From: an uncultured Anaerotruncus sp. | GTDB lineage: Bacteria; Bacillota; Clostridia; Oscillospirales; Ruminococcaceae | Direction of reading: 5' to 3' | Length of the DNA: 13,766 nucleotides | Assembly (NCBI RefSeq): GCF_902490045.1 | Contig: NZ_CABUCJ010000065.1 | Location: 1-13,766, forward strand | Part shown: positions 1 to 7,360 of the stretch, in pieces | Numbering within the stretch: the first letter of the stretch is position 1 | Layout: each line of letters opens with the position of its first letter | The notes under the pieces: generated by a model | What the model was told of the DNA's origin: nothing | The model's input: the letters and a program-made list of their open reading frames with translations, nothing else | Databases searched by the model: none | Position numbers and translations under genes: made by a program

Positions 1-919
<919 letters not shown>

Positions 920-1131
920 TGGTATCTAAAGCCTTTCGGCTTCAAATCTTCTCAAAGGTCCTCCCGGCAAAGTTTCCTTTGCTGGTTTCGCTTTTGTATC
1001 CGGAGATACTCAAATTCATTTCAAGGGTGATTCCCCCAAAACCTTCGTTTCGGGTTCCTCGTTTCTCTTCTCTCGTTGTTCATTTTTCAAGGTGCTGGTT
1101 CCCCGCCGCAAGGGCGTTTTCCTCAGGCGGG
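920..1131 (-). other. rRNA operon leader with stem-loops and boxA-like element
   Basis: The transcribed leader before 16S contains, on the minus strand, short hairpins with stable loops: AAGCC-GAAA-GGCTT (929-942), a 9-bp stem closed by GAAA (964-985) and GTATC-TCCG-GATAC (996-1009). Near 1077-1095 the minus strand reads CACCTTGAAAAATGAAC, which resembles the boxA antitermination sites of Firmicute rrn leaders. Such leaders are processed away; no protein gene is seen here. Confidence 0.7.
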
Positions 1132-1137
1132 ACTTTT

Positions 1138-1166
1138 AGTTTAGCATGGAATGGACAAACTGTCAA
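1138..1166 (-). promoter_or_regulatory. rRNA operon promoter
   Basis: On the minus strand a perfect -35 TTGACA (1166-1161) is followed after exactly 17 nt by TAAACT (1143-1138), a good -10. Transcription would start near 1131, about 210 nt before the mature 16S end. A perfect -35 in front of 16S fits a strong stable-RNA promoter. Confidence 0.8.
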
Positions 1167-1263
1167 GCGGATTTTTCTCGAAATTTACGGTTTATTTACC
1201 GCACATTTCTTTCCACAATTTCTCCACAGGCCCGCGCCCGCGCTCTCCGGCTATTTTTCCACT

Positions 1264-1287
1264 TTTTCAACATCCGCATGTTGAAAA
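1264..1287. repeat. 10-bp inverted repeat between divergent rRNA and tRNA promoters
   Basis: TTTTCAACAT (1264-1273) and ATGTTGAAAA (1278-1287) are perfect inverted copies around CCGC. There is no T-run on either side, so it does not look like a terminator. It lies about 100 bp upstream of the rRNA -35. Function unknown; a protein-binding dyad is possible. Confidence 0.5.
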
Positions 1288-1329
1288 CATTTTTCGGCAG
1301 TCTTTTCCGCCAGTTTCATTATTGCCCGA

Positions 1330-1373
1330 AATTCTTGAAAAAATCCATAAAAGAATTGCTTTTTTCAAGAATT
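1330..1373. repeat. 14-bp perfect inverted repeat overlapping the tRNA-Arg promoter
   Basis: AATTCTTGAAAAAA (1330-1343) and TTTTTTCAAGAATT (1360-1373) are exact inverted copies separated by 16 nt. The right arm covers part of the -35 hexamer and most of the spacer of the tRNA promoter. Neither side has the layout of an intrinsic terminator. An operator or an extruding dyad is possible; no function is established. Confidence 0.6.
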
Positions 1374-1384
1374 GTTGGTATAAT
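1356..1384 (+). promoter_or_regulatory. tRNA-Arg promoter (extended -10)
   Basis: TTGCTT (1356-1361), a 17-nt spacer and a perfect TATAAT (1379-1384) preceded by TG plus one base (1376-1378) make a strong sigma-A type extended -10 promoter. Transcription would start near 1391, about 28 nt before the tRNA. Confidence 0.8.
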
Positions 1385-1418
1385 AATCGTCAGCGGCCCA
1401 CAGGACCGGCCGCAATAT

Positions 1419-1495
1419 GCGCCCGTAGCTCAGCTGGATAGAGCGTTAGACTCCGACTCTAAAGGCCGTGCGTTCGAATCGCATCGGGCGTACCA
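1419..1495 (+). tRNA. tRNA-Arg, anticodon CCG, CCA encoded
   Basis: The 77-nt cloverleaf is complete: acceptor arm GCGCCCG (1419-1425) with CGGGCGT (1485-1491, first pair G-U), D stem GCTC/GAGC, anticodon stem TTAGA/TCTAA (1446-1450, 1458-1462), loop CTCCGAC with anticodon CCG at 1453-1455, variable loop AGGCC, T arm GTGCG-TTCGAAT-CGCAT, discriminator A and encoded CCA (1493-1495). It reads CGG codons, which are frequent in the GC-rich genes nearby. It is a single-gene unit with its own promoter and a terminator right after CCA. Confidence 0.97.
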
Positions 1496-1532
1496 AAAAC
1501 GAAAGGCACGCTTTGCGCGCCTTTCGTTTTTT
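1496..1532 (+). terminator. Intrinsic terminator of tRNA-Arg
   Basis: AAAACGAAAGGC (1496-1507) pairs perfectly with GCCTTTCGTTTT (1519-1530), and the T-run continues to 1532. It begins on the base after the encoded CCA. The A-rich/T-rich flanks could make it work in both directions. Confidence 0.9.
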
Positions 1533-1597
1533 ATTCGCCTTTCCAATGACGAGGACTTCCCGGCAAAAGGCCCCGTCTTTTCTTCCGCGGGCGGCCG

Positions 1598-1606
1598 TGT
1601 TATAAT
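1598..1606 (+). promoter_or_regulatory. Extended -10 promoter for the TIGR04076-like gene
   Basis: TG-T-TATAAT (1598-1606) is a perfect extended -10. The region 17 nt upstream (TTTTCT, 1578-1583) is a poor -35, so recognition would rest on the extended -10. The gene begins about 45 nt downstream of the predicted start. Confidence 0.6.
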
Positions 1607-1657
1607 ACTATTATATAAGGATCTCACGTCCCGGAAATTTGACGGGGGTTTTGCCCG

Positions 1658-2002
1658 ATGAAAAAGGTAAAGATCACGGTGCTCAAAACGACCCTTGACA
1701 GGGAGCTCGCCGCCGAATACGGCGTCGAGGGGCTGACGGCCTGCCCGATGATGCGGGAGGGCCAGGTCTTCTACGCGGATTACGCAAAGCCGGAGGGCAT
1801 GTGCGACGAGGCGTGGAAGGCGGTCTACCAGTACGCCTTCGCGCTGTCGCACGGCGCCGGGGAGGGGCTATTCTACTACGGGGACTGGATCCGCAAGCCG
1901 GGCGTCGCCATCTGCAGCTGCAACGACGGGCTCCGCCCGGTCATCTTCAAGCTGGAGGCCACCGGCGAGGACTCCCAAATCGACTACGAACCGGTCCGCT
2001 GA
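1658..2002 (+). CDS. TIGR04076-like small protein of unknown function
   Basis: This 114-residue soluble protein has no signal peptide or membrane segment. From memory it matches the TIGR04076 family, widespread in anaerobic Firmicutes and without an assigned reaction. Characteristic stretches are the basic, beta-rich start KKVKITVLKTT, a central CDEAWKAVYQYAFALSHG (about 49-66) and the C-terminal AICSCNDGLRPVIFKLE (about 84-100). Four cysteines (29, 49, 86, 88), with Cys-Ser-Cys in the conserved tail, might bind metal; this is inference only. The ATG at 1658 follows a G-rich stretch (1644-1648) that makes only a weak ribosome-binding site. It is a single-gene unit between its own promoter and a strong terminator at 2038-2078. 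Confidence 0.85.
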   Translation: MKKVKITVLKTTLDRELAAEYGVEGLTACPMMREGQVFYADYAKPEGMCDEAWKAVYQYAFALSHGAGEGLFYYGDWIRKPGVAICSCNDGLRPVIFKLEATGEDSQIDYEPVR

Positions 2003-2037
2003 CCGCCTTTGCGCTCTGCGCGCAGATCGATGAACAG

Positions 2038-2078
2038 AAAAAACAGGCTTCCGGGCGTGCCCGGAAGCCTGTTTTTTT
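2038..2078 (+). terminator. Strong intrinsic terminator after the TIGR04076-like gene
   Basis: An A-run (2038-2043) and CAGGCTTCCGGG pair perfectly with CCCGGAAGCCTG and a 7-T run (2072-2078), with loop CGTG at 2056-2059. The symmetric A and T runs suggest that it can act in both directions. It isolates the small gene from the glycyl radical module. Confidence 0.93.
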
Positions 2079-2107
2079 GGGCCCTTCCCAGAATCGATGC
2101 GCATATC

Positions 2108-2123
2108 CGATCATTTTTGATCG
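2108..2123. promoter_or_regulatory. Candidate operator (inverted repeat) upstream of the glycyl radical gene
   Basis: CGATCA (2108-2113) and TGATCG (2118-2123) are perfect inverted copies around TTTT. Another GATCAAGATC lies near 2148-2157. The dyad sits about 70 bp upstream of the candidate -10. No regulator gene is adjacent, so its binding partner is unknown. Confidence 0.3.
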
Positions 2124-2188
2124 CCAAAGCGAAAACACCCTGCCTCTGATCAAGATCGCCGCCGAAGATGGCGTTTGCAGGCGGCTTT

Positions 2189-2197
2189 TGATAAAAT
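2189..2197 (+). promoter_or_regulatory. Candidate extended -10 promoter of the glycyl radical operon
   Basis: TG-A-TAAAAT (2189-2197) is a good extended -10; the bases 17 nt upstream (TGGCGT) are a poor -35. Transcripts would carry a ~70-nt leader containing a hairpin, GCCGCTGC (2215-2222) with GCAGCGGC (2233-2240), before the AGAAAGGA ribosome-binding site at 2262-2269. Confidence 0.45.
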
Positions 2198-2273
2198 GTG
2201 AACTGGAAGAAAGCGCCGCTGCTCGCATCTGCGCAGCGGCAGACGATAGGCGAACCAGACCAGAAAGGACGGC

Positions 2274-4808
2274 ATGGGGATTATGGGACGATTTTATGAC
2301 GGCGAGATTGAAAAGAGCCCGCGCATCGACCGGCTGATCAGCCACCTGTACGCGAAGATGCCGGCGATCGAGGCGGACCGGGCGGTCCTGCTGACCGAGA
2401 GCTACCGCGAAACGGAGGGGGAGCCGGTCATCCTCCGGCGCGCCAAGGCGTTCCTCAAAATCTGCCGGGAGCTGCCGATCACCATCCGGCCGGAGGAGCT
2501 GATCGTCGGAAGCAACAGCATCGCCCCGCGCGGCTGTCAGGTCTTCCCCGAGTACTCGTGGGAGTGGCTCGAAAAGGAGTTCGACACGGTGGAGACGCGC
2601 GCCGCCGACCCCTTTTCCATTTCGGAGGAAACCAAGCGGCGGCTGCGGGAGGTCTTCCCCTACTGGAAGGGCAAAACGACCAGCGAGCTGGCCACCTCCT
2701 ACATGGCTCCCGAGACGCTCACGGCCATGAAGCACAACATCTTTACCCCGGGCAACTATTTCTATAACGGCATCGGGCACTTCACCGTCAAATACGAGGA
2801 GGTGCTGGAAACCGGCTTCGCGGGCATCCGCGACCGCGCGGCGGCGGCGCTCGCGAACTGCGGGCTGGGCGACCCCGACTACGCCTCCCGCTCCAGCTTC
2901 CTCGAGGCGGTCATCCTGAGCTGCGAGGCCGCGTCTGAGTACGGCCGGCGCTACTCCGTCCTCGCGCGCGAACTCGCGGAGCGGGAGACCGACCCCGCGC
3001 GCCGCGCCGAGCTCCTGCGCATTTCGGAGGTCTGCGCGCGGGTGCCCGGACAGCCCGCCTCCTCCTTTTATGAGGCGTGCCAGTCCTTCTGGTTCGTCCA
3101 GATGCTCCTGCAGACGGAGTCCTCCGGACATTCGATCTCGCCCGGCCGGTTCGACCAGTACATCTATCCCTACTATAAGGCCGACCTCGACGCCGGGAGG
3201 ATCACGCGGGAATCCGCCCAGGAGCTGCTCGACTGCGTCTGGGTTAAGCTCAACGACCTCAACAAGGTCCGCGACAGGGATTCCGCCGAGGGGTTCGCCG
3301 GGTACAGCCTCTTCCAGAACCTCATCGCCGGCGGCCAGGACGCCGAGGGCAACGACGTCACCAACGACCTCTCCTTCATGTGCATCGAGGCGTCGATGCA
3401 CGTGCGCCTGCCCGCGCCCTCCCTCTCGGTGCGGGTGTGGAACGGCACCCCAAACGAGTTCCTCATCAAGGCCGCCAGGCTCACCCGCACCGGCGTGGGC
3501 CTGCCCGCCTACTACAACGACGAGGTGATCATCCCCGCCCTCATGAGCCGCGGGCTTTCCGTCGCGGACGCGCGCACCTACAACATCATCGGCTGCGTCG
3601 AGCCCCAGAAGGCGGGCAAGACGGACGGCTGGCACGACGCCGCCTTCTTCAACATGTGCCGCCCGCTCGAGCTCGTCTTTTCGGGCGGCCGGGAGAGCGG
3701 CGAGCTGGTCGGCGCGGAGACCAAGCCGATCTCCGAGATGCGGTCCTTCGACGAGTTCTACGGCGCCTACCAAAAGCAGATGGACTACTGCATCCGTCTG
3801 CTGGTCAACGCGGACAACGCCATCGACCGCGCCCACGCCGAGCGCTGCCCGCTGCCCTTCCAGTCGAGCATGATCGACGACTGCATCGCGCGGGGCAAAT
3901 CCCTCCAGGAGGGCGGCGCGGTCTACAACTTCACCGGGCCGCAGGGCTTCGGCATCGCGAACGTCACCGACTCGCTGCTCGCGGTCAAAACGCTCGTCTT
4001 CGACGAGCATAAGCTCACCCTCGGGGAGTACCGCGAGGCGCTCCGGAAAAACTTCGGCCGCGGGCTCGGCGCCCGCGAGACGGAGGACCTCGTGGCACAG
4101 GTGGCGGGCGGCATGGCCGCCGCCGGCCGGCCGGTTGGCGAGGCGGAAATCCGCGCGATCTGCGAGGCGGTCAGGCGGGAGCCGGTTTCCCCGGCGGAGA
4201 AGGAACGGTACGACCGCCTGCTCGGCTGGATCGACGAGCTTCCCAAATACGGCAACGACGTCCCCGCCGTGGACGCCTTTGCGCGCGAGGTGGCCTACCT
4301 CTACACCAGGCCGCTCCAAAACTACCGCAACCCGCGCGGCGGCATCTTCCAGGCGGGGCTCTACCCCGTCTCCGCCAACGTGCCGCTCGGCTCCCAGACG
4401 GGCGCCACCCCCGACGGCAGGCTTGCCAACACCCCGATCGCCGACGGCGTCGGCCCCGCCCAGGGGCGCGACACCCACGGCCCGACCGCGGCCTGCAACT
4501 CGGCGGCGCGGCTCGACCACATGATCGCCTCCAACGGCACCCTCTTCAACCAGAAGTTCCACCCCTCCGCCCTCAGCGGCATCGAGGGGCTCCAGAAGTT
4601 CGCCAGCCTCATCCGCGGCTACTTTGACCAGAAGGGCATGCACATGCAGTTCAACGTCGTCAGCCGCGAGACGCTGCTCGACGCGCAGGCCCACCCCGAA
4701 AACTATAAAAGCCTCGTCGTCCGGGTGGCGGGCTACAGCGCCCTCTTCACCACCCTCTCCAAGTCGCTCCAGGACGACATCATCAGCCGCACCACCCACG
4801 GGTTTTGA
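2274..4808 (+). CDS. Glycyl radical enzyme, diol-dehydratase-like (annotated family: formate C-acetyltransferase/glycerol dehydratase)
   Basis: This 844-residue cytosolic enzyme has both halves of a glycyl radical active site. The thiyl cysteine lies in GCVEP (Cys441, with Glu443 as likely base) and the radical glycine in RVAGYS (Gly820), followed by the usual QDDIISRT end. Residues aligning by eye with the substrate pocket of Clostridium butyricum glycerol dehydratase are present: His169, His286-Ser287, Asp455 (14 after the cysteine) and Tyr697 in LYPVS. This favours a dehydratase or lyase over pyruvate formate-lyase, which has adjacent Cys-Cys. The substrate (glycerol, propanediol or another) is not fixed. 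About 45-50 extra residues at ~598-650 make it longer than the 787-residue glycerol dehydratase. ATG 2274 lies only 4 nt after AGAAAGGA, so ATG 2283 is an alternative start. Its TGA is followed after 17 nt by the activase gene. Confidence 0.95.
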   Translation: MGIMGRFYDGEIEKSPRIDRLISHLYAKMPAIEADRAVLLTESYRETEGEPVILRRAKAFLKICRELPITIRPEELIVGSNSIAPRGCQVFPEYSWEWLEKEFDTVETRAADPFSISEETKRRLREVFPYWKGKTTSELATSYMAPETLTAMKHNIFTPGNYFYNGIGHFTVKYEEVLETGFAGIRDRAAAALANCGLGDPDYASRSSFLEAVILSCEAASEYGRRYSVLARELAERETDPARRAELLRISEVCARVPGQPASSFYEACQSFWFVQMLLQTESSGHSISPGRFDQYIYPYYKADLDAGRITRESAQELLDCVWVKLNDLNKVRDRDSAEGFAGYSLFQNLIAGGQDAEGNDVTNDLSFMCIEASMHVRLPAPSLSVRVWNGTPNEFLIKAARLTRTGVGLPAYYNDEVIIPALMSRGLSVADARTYNIIGCVEPQKAGKTDGWHDAAFFNMCRPLELVFSGGRESGELVGAETKPISEMRSFDEFYGAYQKQMDYCIRLLVNADNAIDRAHAERCPLPFQSSMIDDCIARGKSLQEGGAVYNFTGPQGFGIANVTDSLLAVKTLVFDEHKLTLGEYREALRKNFGRGLGARETEDLVAQVAGGMAAAGRPVGEAEIRAICEAVRREPVSPAEKERYDRLLGWIDELPKYGNDVPAVDAFAREVAYLYTRPLQNYRNPRGGIFQAGLYPVSANVPLGSQTGATPDGRLANTPIADGVGPAQGRDTHGPTAACNSAARLDHMIASNGTLFNQKFHPSALSGIEGLQKFASLIRGYFDQKGMHMQFNVVSRETLLDAQAHPENYKSLVVRVAGYSALFTTLSKSLQDDIISRTTHGF

Positions 4809-4825
4809 CGAAAGGAGGCGCCGAT

Positions 4826-5620
4826 ATGGACGCGGACTGCCGCCGCCGGACCGGACGCATCTTCGACATCCAGAAATATTCTATCCATGACGGCCCCGGC
4901 ATCCGGACGATCGTCTTTTTGAAGGGGTGCGCCCTGCGCTGCCAGTGGTGCTGCAACCCCGAGTCCCAGTCGCATGAAATCGAGACGATGACCGTCGGCG
5001 GCAAGGCGAAGGTCATCGGCCGGGACGCCGAGGCCGGGGAGGTCATGGAGGAGGTCCTGCGGGACTGGCCCTATTTCCGCCGGTCGGAGGGGGGCCTCAC
5101 CCTCTCGGGCGGGGAGTCGCTGCTCCAGCCGGAGTTCGCGGGGGCGCTCCTGCGCATCGCCAAGGAGTCGGGGATCACCACCGCGCTGGAATCTACCGCC
5201 TTCGCGGATTTTTCCGTGATCGAGCGGGAGATCCTGCCCTGGCTCGACCTCTTCCTCATGGACGTCAAGCACATGGACAGCGCAAAGCACCGCCGGTTCA
5301 CCTCCCAGGGCAACGAGCGGATGCTCGAAAACGCCCGGCGGATCGCCGCGGCGGGACAGGCGCTGATCATCCGCGTGCCGGTCGTCCCCACCTTCAACGA
5401 CACGCCCGCCGAGATCGCGGCGATCGCGCGGTTCGCCGCCTCGCTGCCCGGGGTCACACGGCTGCACCTGCTGCCCTACCACCGGCTCGGGCAGGACAAA
5501 TACGCCCGTCTCGGCAGGCGCTACCCGCTGCCCGACCTGCTGCCCCCGCCGCAGGAAAAAATGGAGCTGCTCGCCGAAACCGCCCGCGCCGCCGGCCTGA
5601 CGGTGCAGATCGGCGGCTAG
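4826..5620 (+). CDS. Glycyl radical enzyme activase (radical SAM), compact type
   Basis: This 264-residue radical SAM protein would cleave S-adenosylmethionine with a [4Fe-4S] cluster to place the radical on the upstream enzyme. It has the activase signature DGPGIRT (22-28), the cluster motif CALRCQWC (Cys35, Cys39, Cys42) and SGGES (94-98). The usual GGEP proline is Ser here. Activases of dehydratase-type glycyl radical enzymes generally carry a ferredoxin-like insert with two more clusters just after the first motif. Here only about 45 residues without further cysteine clusters separate NPES from the GGE motif, as in the compact pyruvate formate-lyase activase. ATG 4826 was chosen because AAAGGAGG (4811-4818) lies 7 nt upstream; a TTG at 4805 overlaps the preceding stop but has no such site. 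It forms an operon with the enzyme. Confidence 0.95.
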   Translation: MDADCRRRTGRIFDIQKYSIHDGPGIRTIVFLKGCALRCQWCCNPESQSHEIETMTVGGKAKVIGRDAEAGEVMEEVLRDWPYFRRSEGGLTLSGGESLLQPEFAGALLRIAKESGITTALESTAFADFSVIEREILPWLDLFLMDVKHMDSAKHRRFTSQGNERMLENARRIAAAGQALIIRVPVVPTFNDTPAEIAAIARFAASLPGVTRLHLLPYHRLGQDKYARLGRRYPLPDLLPPPQEKMELLAETARAAGLTVQIGG

Positions 5621-5640
5621 GCGGCGAACGGATTTCCGGG

Positions 5641-5670
5641 TAGCCAACCGCCCCCCTCCTGTGGTAAAAT
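5641..5670 (+). promoter_or_regulatory. Candidate promoter of the acetyltransferase gene
   Basis: TAGCCA (5641-5646, 4 of 6 matches to the -35 consensus), an 18-nt spacer and TAAAAT (5665-5670) preceded by TG-G give a plausible extended -10 promoter. No terminator is visible between the activase stop and this point, so read-through from the operon is also possible. Confidence 0.5.
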
Positions 5671-5715
5671 CGAGAGGAAAGCCATCGGACCGCAGGGACT
5701 TTGAAGGAGGCGCGC

Positions 5716-6354
5716 ATGTTTCACCCGATCGATCCCGACCGCTGGGAGCGGAGGGACACCTTCCGGAACTTTATCGACCTCGACTGCAGCTACAGCGTGA
5801 CGCGGGACCTCTGCGTCACTCCCTTCCTCGCCCACGTCCGGGCGCGGGGGCTGCGGTTCTACCCGGCCTTTTCCTGGGCCGTGCTGCACGCGGTCAACCG
5901 CCACAGGGAATTCCGGATGGGGTTCGACGGCGGGGGGCGGCCCGGCTACTATGACGAGGTGCACGCGGAATACACCGTGCTCGACGAACGCACCAAAAAC
6001 ATGGACAGCCTCAATACCGCCTACCGCCCGAATTTTTCGGATTTTTACGCCGCCATGACGGACGATCTCGAGCGCTTCGCGCGCGACGGGACGCGCACCG
6101 TGAGCCGGGAAAATTCCGTCCTGCTCTCCTGCGTCCCGTGGTTTTCCTATACCGGGCTCTCCTTCCACATGAAGTCGAACCTCTCCTTCCTGCGGCCCAT
6201 GTTCGTGTGGGGAAAGTACCGGCGGCAGGGGGAGGAGCTGCTGATGCCCTTCACCATCCAGGTCCACCACGCGGCCGCGGACGGCTACCACTGCCACCTG
6301 CTCTTCACGGACCTCGAACGGGTCCTGCGCGAGCCGCAAAGCTATTTGAAATGA
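5716..6354 (+). CDS. Chloramphenicol acetyltransferase-family O-acetyltransferase (CatA-like)
   Basis: At 212 residues this has the usual length of classical trimeric chloramphenicol acetyltransferases and aligns along its whole length by eye with CAT III. The catalytic motif HHAAADGYH (184-192) supplies the general base His185 and the structural Asp189, corresponding to His195/Asp199. Ser138 in LLSCVPW corresponds to Ser148, and WERRDTF (10-16) carries the conserved N-terminal arginines. It would transfer acetyl from acetyl-CoA to a hydroxyl in the cytosol. Whether chloramphenicol is the true substrate cannot be told: chromosomal homologues are common in Clostridia and no mobile element flanks it. 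ATG 5716 was chosen over TTG 5701 because GAAGGAGG (5703-5710) lies 5 nt upstream. A terminator follows at 6430. Confidence 0.9.
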   Translation: MFHPIDPDRWERRDTFRNFIDLDCSYSVTRDLCVTPFLAHVRARGLRFYPAFSWAVLHAVNRHREFRMGFDGGGRPGYYDEVHAEYTVLDERTKNMDSLNTAYRPNFSDFYAAMTDDLERFARDGTRTVSRENSVLLSCVPWFSYTGLSFHMKSNLSFLRPMFVWGKYRRQGEELLMPFTIQVHHAAADGYHCHLLFTDLERVLREPQSYLK

Positions 6355-6429
6355 GTCCGCATGAGAGGACCGGGACCGCCGGAATTTTATTCCGCGCGCC
6401 CGCCTTCCCCTCTTGCCCATCGTCCGGAA

Positions 6430-6466
6430 AGCCGCCCCTTTTGGGGGCGGCTCTTTTGTTTTTTCC
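6430..6466 (+). terminator. Intrinsic terminator after the acetyltransferase gene
   Basis: AGCCGCCCC (6430-6438) pairs with GGGGCGGCT (6444-6452), followed by an interrupted T-run (CTTTTGTTTTTT) to about 6464. It lies 75 nt after the stop codon. The rest of the 6355-6676 gap is AT-rich and holds the promoter of the next operon and a small palindrome AGAACGTTCT (6586-6595). Confidence 0.88.
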
Positions 6467-6626
6467 GGCTTTTCGGCGTCCGGTTTTTATTGACTAAAAT
6501 CCTGCATAATATAAACGGAAACCCGCTTATTCGCATCAAATATCAACTCAATGTAAACGCACAAAAGGAATAATTTAACATAAGAAGAACGTTCTGTAAT
6601 ATTTCTTTCCAACCCTTTCCACGTCC

Positions 6627-6654
6627 TTTACAATCGCACTTTTTCTGTTATATT
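6627..6654 (+). promoter_or_regulatory. Promoter of the two-component system operon
   Basis: TTTACA (6627-6632), a 16-nt spacer and TATATT (6649-6654) with TG-T in front (6646-6648) make a good extended -10 promoter. The predicted start near 6661 lies almost at the ribosome-binding site, giving a very short leader (about 16 nt). Confidence 0.6.
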
Positions 6655-6676
6655 GGATTTCTGGGAGGGTACGCGG

Positions 6677-7360
6677 ATGGCAACAATTTTAATAGTTGAC
6701 GACGACCGGAAAATCTGCAGGCTCGAAGACATCTACCTGCGCAGCGAGGGGTTCGACACCCTCGTCGCACGGGACGGCTTTGAGGCGCTTTCGATCATCG
6801 GCCAGAAGCGCGTCGACCTCATCGTGGCCGACATCCTCATGCCCAACCTCGACGGGCAGGGCCTCCTGCGCGCCCTGCGTGAGCACTATATTGCCACGCC
6901 GGTGCTCATGATGACCTCTAGGTCCGCCTTCGAGGACAAGAAGCGCCTCTTTGAATGCGGGGCGGACGACTATATGGTCAAGCCGGTCGACCTCGAGGAG
7001 CTCGTCCTGCGCATCCGCGCGATCCTGCGGCGCTACAACATCAGTAACGCGCGCCAGCTGCGCGTCGGGGACACCATCCTCGACTACTCCAGCCTCGAGG
7101 TGCGCGACCCCGGCGGGACCCTCACCCTGCCGCAGAAGGAATTTTACCTGCTCTTCCTGCTGCTCTCCTATCCCGGCCGCATCTTCACGCGGCAGTAGCT
7201 GATGGACGAGCTGTGGGGAACGGATACCAACACCAGCCCCCGCACGGTGGATGTCCACATCAACCGGCTGCGCAGCCGGTTCGCCGGACGGGAGGATTTT
7301 GAAATCTCCACCATCCGGGGGCTGGGATACAAAGGCGTCATAAAGGCGGCGGTAAGATGA
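6677..7360 (+). pseudogene. OmpR-family response regulator interrupted by an in-frame amber codon
   Basis: The N-terminal receiver is canonical: acidic pocket DDD (8-10), phosphorylated Asp52 in VADILMP, Thr80 and Lys102 in MVKP. A winged-helix DNA-binding domain follows, but codon 174 is TAG (7196-7198) where this family usually has Gln or Glu (FTRQ-stop-LMDELWG). The same frame continues for 53 codons with the remaining helices, including RTVDVHINRLR and IRGLGYKG, to TGA 7358-7360, giving the normal ~227-residue length. A single C-to-T or G-to-T change from CAG or GAG explains it. As read, the product is a 173-residue protein without recognition helix. Nonsense mutation, assembly error or read-through are possible. 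ATG 6677 follows GGGAGGG (6663-6669) by 7 nt. The kinase ATG overlaps the final TGA. Confidence 0.85.

Noticed and set aside
1947..4799. A 950-codon open frame on the minus strand opposite the glycyl radical enzyme
   Set aside because: It is the shadow of a GC-rich gene: the product is low-complexity Val/Glu/Gly/Arg sequence without a domain, while the plus strand has all catalytic motifs.
6490..6515. TTGACT with a nearby TAATAT/TATAAA as a promoter
   Set aside because: The spacing is 11-14 nt, too short; the pair at 6627-6654 is better placed and spaced.
6586..6595. AGAACGTTCT as a LexA box
   Set aside because: The Gram-positive LexA site is GAAC-N4-GTTC; here the halves abut without the four-base spacer.
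7196..7198. TAG as a recoded sense codon (pyrrolysine or genome-wide glutamine)
   Set aside because: Several other genes in the window end with TAG at sensible positions, and the site normally carries Gln or Glu rather than a catalytic residue.
7202..7360. Re-initiation at ATG 7202 to make a separate DNA-binding fragment
   Set aside because: There is no ribosome-binding site before it, and the fragment would contain only part of the winged-helix fold.
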